Origin: Hippophae tibetana
Lineage: Eukaryota; Streptophyta; Magnoliopsida; Rosales; Elaeagnaceae
Direction of reading: 5' to 3'
DNA length: 64,000 nucleotides
NCBI GenBank assembly: GCA_037013495.1
Contig: CM072810.1
Coordinates: forward strand, 57,088,843 to 57,152,842
Shown here: in pieces, positions 61,781-64,000 of the stretch
Layout: each line of letters begins with the position of its first letter
Numbering within the stretch: position 1 is the first letter of the stretch
Notes under the pieces: generated by a model
Database searches by the model: none
Told to the model about the DNA's origin: nothing
The model's input: the letters and a program-made list of their open reading frames with translations, nothing else
Translations under genes and position numbers: made by a program

Positions 61781-62876
61781 CTGAGCCCGTAACTTAAGTA
61801 CTTCTTGATTCAAAAGTTCCTTTTTTTCTTTTTTTCTTTTCTTTCTCTTCTTTTTTTTCGGCATAGTTGTCAAAATAATATCTTTAAGCTACCATAAAGG
61901 TGTCTGCGAGCATCTAACAAGAGAAAATGTGTTAGATTTTTTCCATTGTTTTGCGACTTTGCTGTCTAATTGCTTTATCAAATCATCATTAGATGGTACT
62001 GCAGACGTAGCAAGTCTGATCTCAGTCTTGTCTAATCTGTCCTCAACAGTTAGTGATTTTATAACTTCTTAGGTACCTTTAGATTTAGCAGATTCCTCTG
62101 TCACCAGTGCCATAACTTCTTGTGCTTTCTTAGTGGATATCACAAGCTCCACTTATTGCAGTTCTCATCTCTGTCTTTGGCTTTCAACCTGATCATGTTT
62201 TATTAAAATGCACAGAGCTATTAGCTTAAGTATTAAACACTTGACTACTAAAAGACTCCTTCCTCCAGACATATATTTAAATTAAAACTAAAATCAAAAA
62301 GGCAGTCCTAAATCACAAGTATACCTGAGCCCGTAACTTAAGTACTTCTTGATTCAAAAGTTCCTTTTTTTCTTTTTTTCTTTTTTTCTTTTCTTTCTCT
62401 TCTTTTTTTTCGGCATAGTTGACAAAATAACATCTTTAAGCTACCATAAAGGTGTCTGCGAGCATCTAACAAGAGAAAATGTGTTAGATTTTTTCCATTG
62501 TTTTGCGACTTTGCTGTCTAATTGCTTTATCAAATCATCATTAGATGGTACTGCACACGTAGCAAGTCTGATCTCAGTCTTGTCTAATCTGTCCTGAGCA
62601 GTTAGTGATTTTATAACTTCTTAGGTACCTTTAGATTTAGCAGATTCCTCTGTCACCAGTGCCATAGCTTCTTGTGCTTTCTTAGTGGATATCACAAGCT
62701 CCACTTATTGCAGTTCTCATCTCTGTCTTTGGCTTTCAACCTGATCATGTTTTAGAAAAATGCACAGAGCTATTAGCTTAAGTATTAAACACTTGACTAC
62801 TAAAAGACTCCTTCCTCCACACATATATTTAAATTAAAACTAAAATCAAAAAGGCAGTCCTAAATCACAAGTATAC

Positions 62877-63284
62877 CTGAGCCCGTAACTTAAGTACTTC
62901 TTGATTAAAAAGTTCCTTTTTTTCTTTTTTTCTTTTCTTTCTCTTCTTTTTTTTCGGCATAGTTGACAAAATAACTTCTTTAATCTACCATAAAGGTGTC
63001 TGCGAGCATCTAACAAGAGAAAATGTGTTAGATTTTTTCCATTGTTTTGCGACTTTGCTGTCTAATTGCTTTATCAAATCATCATTAGATGGTACTGCAG
63101 ACGTAGCAAGTCTGATCTCAGTCTTGTCTAATCTGTCCTCAACAGTTAGTGATTTTATAACTTCTTAGGTACCTTTAGATTTAGCAGATTCCTCTGTCAC
63201 CAGTGCCATAACTTCTTGTGCTTTCTTAGTGGATATCACAAGCTCCACTTATTGCAGTTCTCATCTCTGTCTTTGGCTTTCAAC
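62877..63284 (-). pseudogene. Representative interior S-type exon (408 nt)
   Basis: One frame runs through all 136 codons, with stops at the shared positions: VESQRQR, stop, ELQ, stop, VELVISTKKAQEVMALV, TEESAKSKGT, stop, EVIKSLTVEDRLDKTEIR, LATSAVPSNDDLIKQL, DSKVAKQWKKSNTFSL, VRCSQTPLW, stop, IKEVILSTMPKK, a Lys/Arg run, then ELFNQEVLKLRAQ. Most other interior units carry one extra base (CCATCTTATT for CCACTTATT on the plus strand), which shifts the first 20 codons. The source segment is the coiled coil between the FYVE and BRX domains of PRAF proteins; no functional product is expected. Confidence 0.82.
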
Positions 63285-63420
63285 CTGATCATGTTTTAGA
63301 AAAATGCACAGAGCTATTAGCTTAAGTATTAAACACTTGACTACTAAAAGACTCCTTCCTCCAGACATATATTTAAATTAAAACTAAAATCAAAAAGGCA
63401 GTCCTAAATCACAAGTATAC
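63285..63420 (-). other. Representative satellite intron (136 bp)
   Basis: On the minus strand it starts GTATACTTGTG and ends TTTTCTAAAACATGATCAG. It is AT-rich and T-rich near the acceptor, like a normal plant intron, and is phase 0 on both sides (CAG/GTT). The same borders recur in almost every unit. Whether any unit is transcribed or spliced cannot be seen from sequence. Confidence 0.7.
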
Positions 63421-63966
63421 CTGAGCCCGTAACTTAAGTACTTCTTGATTCAAAAGTTCCTTTTTTTTCTTTTTTTCTTTTCTTTCTCTTCTTTTTTTTC
63501 GGCATAGTTGACAAAATAACATCTTTAAGCTACCATAAAGGTGTCTGCGAGCATCTAACAAGAGAAAATGTGTTAGATTTTTTCCATTGTTTTGCGACTT
63601 TGCTGTCTAATTGCTTTATCAAATCATCATTAGATGGTACTGCAGACGTAGCAAGTCTGATCTCAGTCTTGTCTAATCTGTCCTCAACAGTTAGTGATTT
63701 TATAACTTCTTAGGTACCTTTAGATTTAGCAGATTCCTCTGTCACCAGTGCCATAGCTTCTTGTGCTTTCTTAGTGGATATCACAAGCTCCATCTTATTG
63801 CAGTTCTCATCTCTGTCTTTGGCTTTCAACCTGATCATGTTTTAGAAAAATGCCATGAACTATTAGCTTAAGTATTAAACACTTGACTACTAAAAGACTC
63901 CTTCCTCCAGACATATATTTAAATTAAAACTAAAATCAAAAAGGCAGTCCTAAATCACAAGTATAC

Positions 63967-64000
63967 CTGAGCCCGTAACTTAAGTACTTCTTGATTCAAA
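63967..64000 (-). repeat. Partial last unit at the window edge
   Basis: The first 34 bp of another S unit (CTGAGCCCGTAACTTAAG and on) run to the end of the window, so the array is longer than what is seen here. Confidence 0.9.

Larger units (their letters stand above)
6236..64000 (-). repeat. PRAF-fragment satellite array (about 102 complete units plus two partial)
   Basis: The anchor CCTGAGCCCGTAACTTAAG recurs about every 544 bp from 6771 to 63967. I counted 102 complete units, a truncated first copy and a partial last one. Read on the minus strand, each unit is one 408-nt exon followed by one 136-bp intron. The exon peptide contains VESLRQR, STKKAQEAMALVTEESAKSK, EVIKSLTAQ, DRLDKTEIR, LIKQLDSKAAKQGKK, TFSLVR, QLKDV and NELLNQEVLKLRAQ. 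These strings occur, in a different order, in the coiled-coil stretch between the FYVE and BRX domains of plant PRAF-family proteins. All units share one orientation. The array continues beyond the window. Confidence 0.95.
17191..64000 (-). repeat. Homogenised S-type part of the PRAF-fragment satellite
   Basis: Eighty-six complete units and a partial last one (from 63967), mostly 544-546 bp, with no expanded tract. By eye they differ from each other by only a few per cent, far less than the edge units. Nearly all share the same lesions on the minus strand: TGA in place of the Cys codon of RCELQ, TAA after ELQ, a TAA after SKGT (created with the GGTACC sequence), and commonly TAG in place of Gln in LWQLKDV. 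The shared lesions mean the units spread from an already decayed founder. Exon-intron borders (CTCAG/GTATAC and TTTTAG...GATCAG/GTTGAAAGC) are kept in almost every unit. Nothing else lies in this interval. Confidence 0.93.

Noticed and set aside
62877-63420. The exon (408) and intron (136) being in an exact 3:1 ratio as a sign of internal quarter repeats
   Set aside because: No internal similarity between the four quarters is visible, and other units differ by one or two bases, so the ratio is coincidence.
6236-64000. A real gene encoding a giant repetitive coiled-coil protein
   Set aside because: Interior units share several in-frame stops and most have a frame shift near the acceptor, so no path through consecutive units is open.
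6236-64000. CRISPR-like or rDNA intergenic repeat array
   Set aside because: The unit length, eukaryotic intron and absence of unique spacers exclude CRISPR. No rRNA sequence is present.

Overview
This window holds no intact gene. It is AT-rich nuclear DNA, almost certainly from a flowering plant, and consists of two abutting tandem-repeat (satellite) arrays. Both repeat units look like intron-containing pieces of ordinary plant genes, read on the minus strand. The plant call rests on the recognised source families: a PRAF-type (PH, RCC1 and FYVE domain) protein and a REN1-like RhoGAP, both typical of plants. No rRNA, tRNA, CRISPR, transposase, reverse transcriptase or viral gene was seen.

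Layout. (1) 1-6168: four and a bit head-to-tail copies of a roughly 1.56-kb unit. Each carries a 119-nt minus-strand exon-like piece resembling the start of a plant RhoGAP domain. Upstream of it are a spliceable-looking 138-bp gap and a second, unrecognised exon-like piece; the rest is AT-rich and featureless. (2) 6169-6235: an orphan spacer of about 67 bp matching neither array. (3) 6236-17190: the edge of a second array, where roughly 544-bp short (S) units alternate with 720-821-bp long (L) units that contain expanded (GA/A)-rich polypurine minisatellites. (4) 17191-64000: about 86 further units of the S type, 544-546 bp each, highly homogenised by eye, with several multi-unit duplications and a few L/S chimeric units. 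The array runs off the right end.

The 544-bp unit. On the minus strand it contains one 408-nt phase-0/phase-0 exon (136 codons) and one 136-bp GT-AG intron. The peptide text matches the coiled-coil segment between the FYVE and BRX domains of PRAF-family proteins, but circularly permuted. The end of the fragment (SLTAQ) is joined head to tail to its beginning (DRLDKTEIR), and the Ser/Pro-rich middle of the source exon is replaced by a polypurine tract read as Lys/Arg/Glu. The reading frame is still visible in many units, but shared stop codons show that the interior copies are pseudogenic and were amplified after decay. No unit has an intact exon.

The main result is therefore a gene-fragment-derived satellite (probably two), with nested minisatellite expansion, a dimeric L-S stage at the edge and later takeover by S units. 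A circular-DNA or Helitron/Pack-type origin is possible but not shown. Family assignments are from memory of protein sequences; no search was run.
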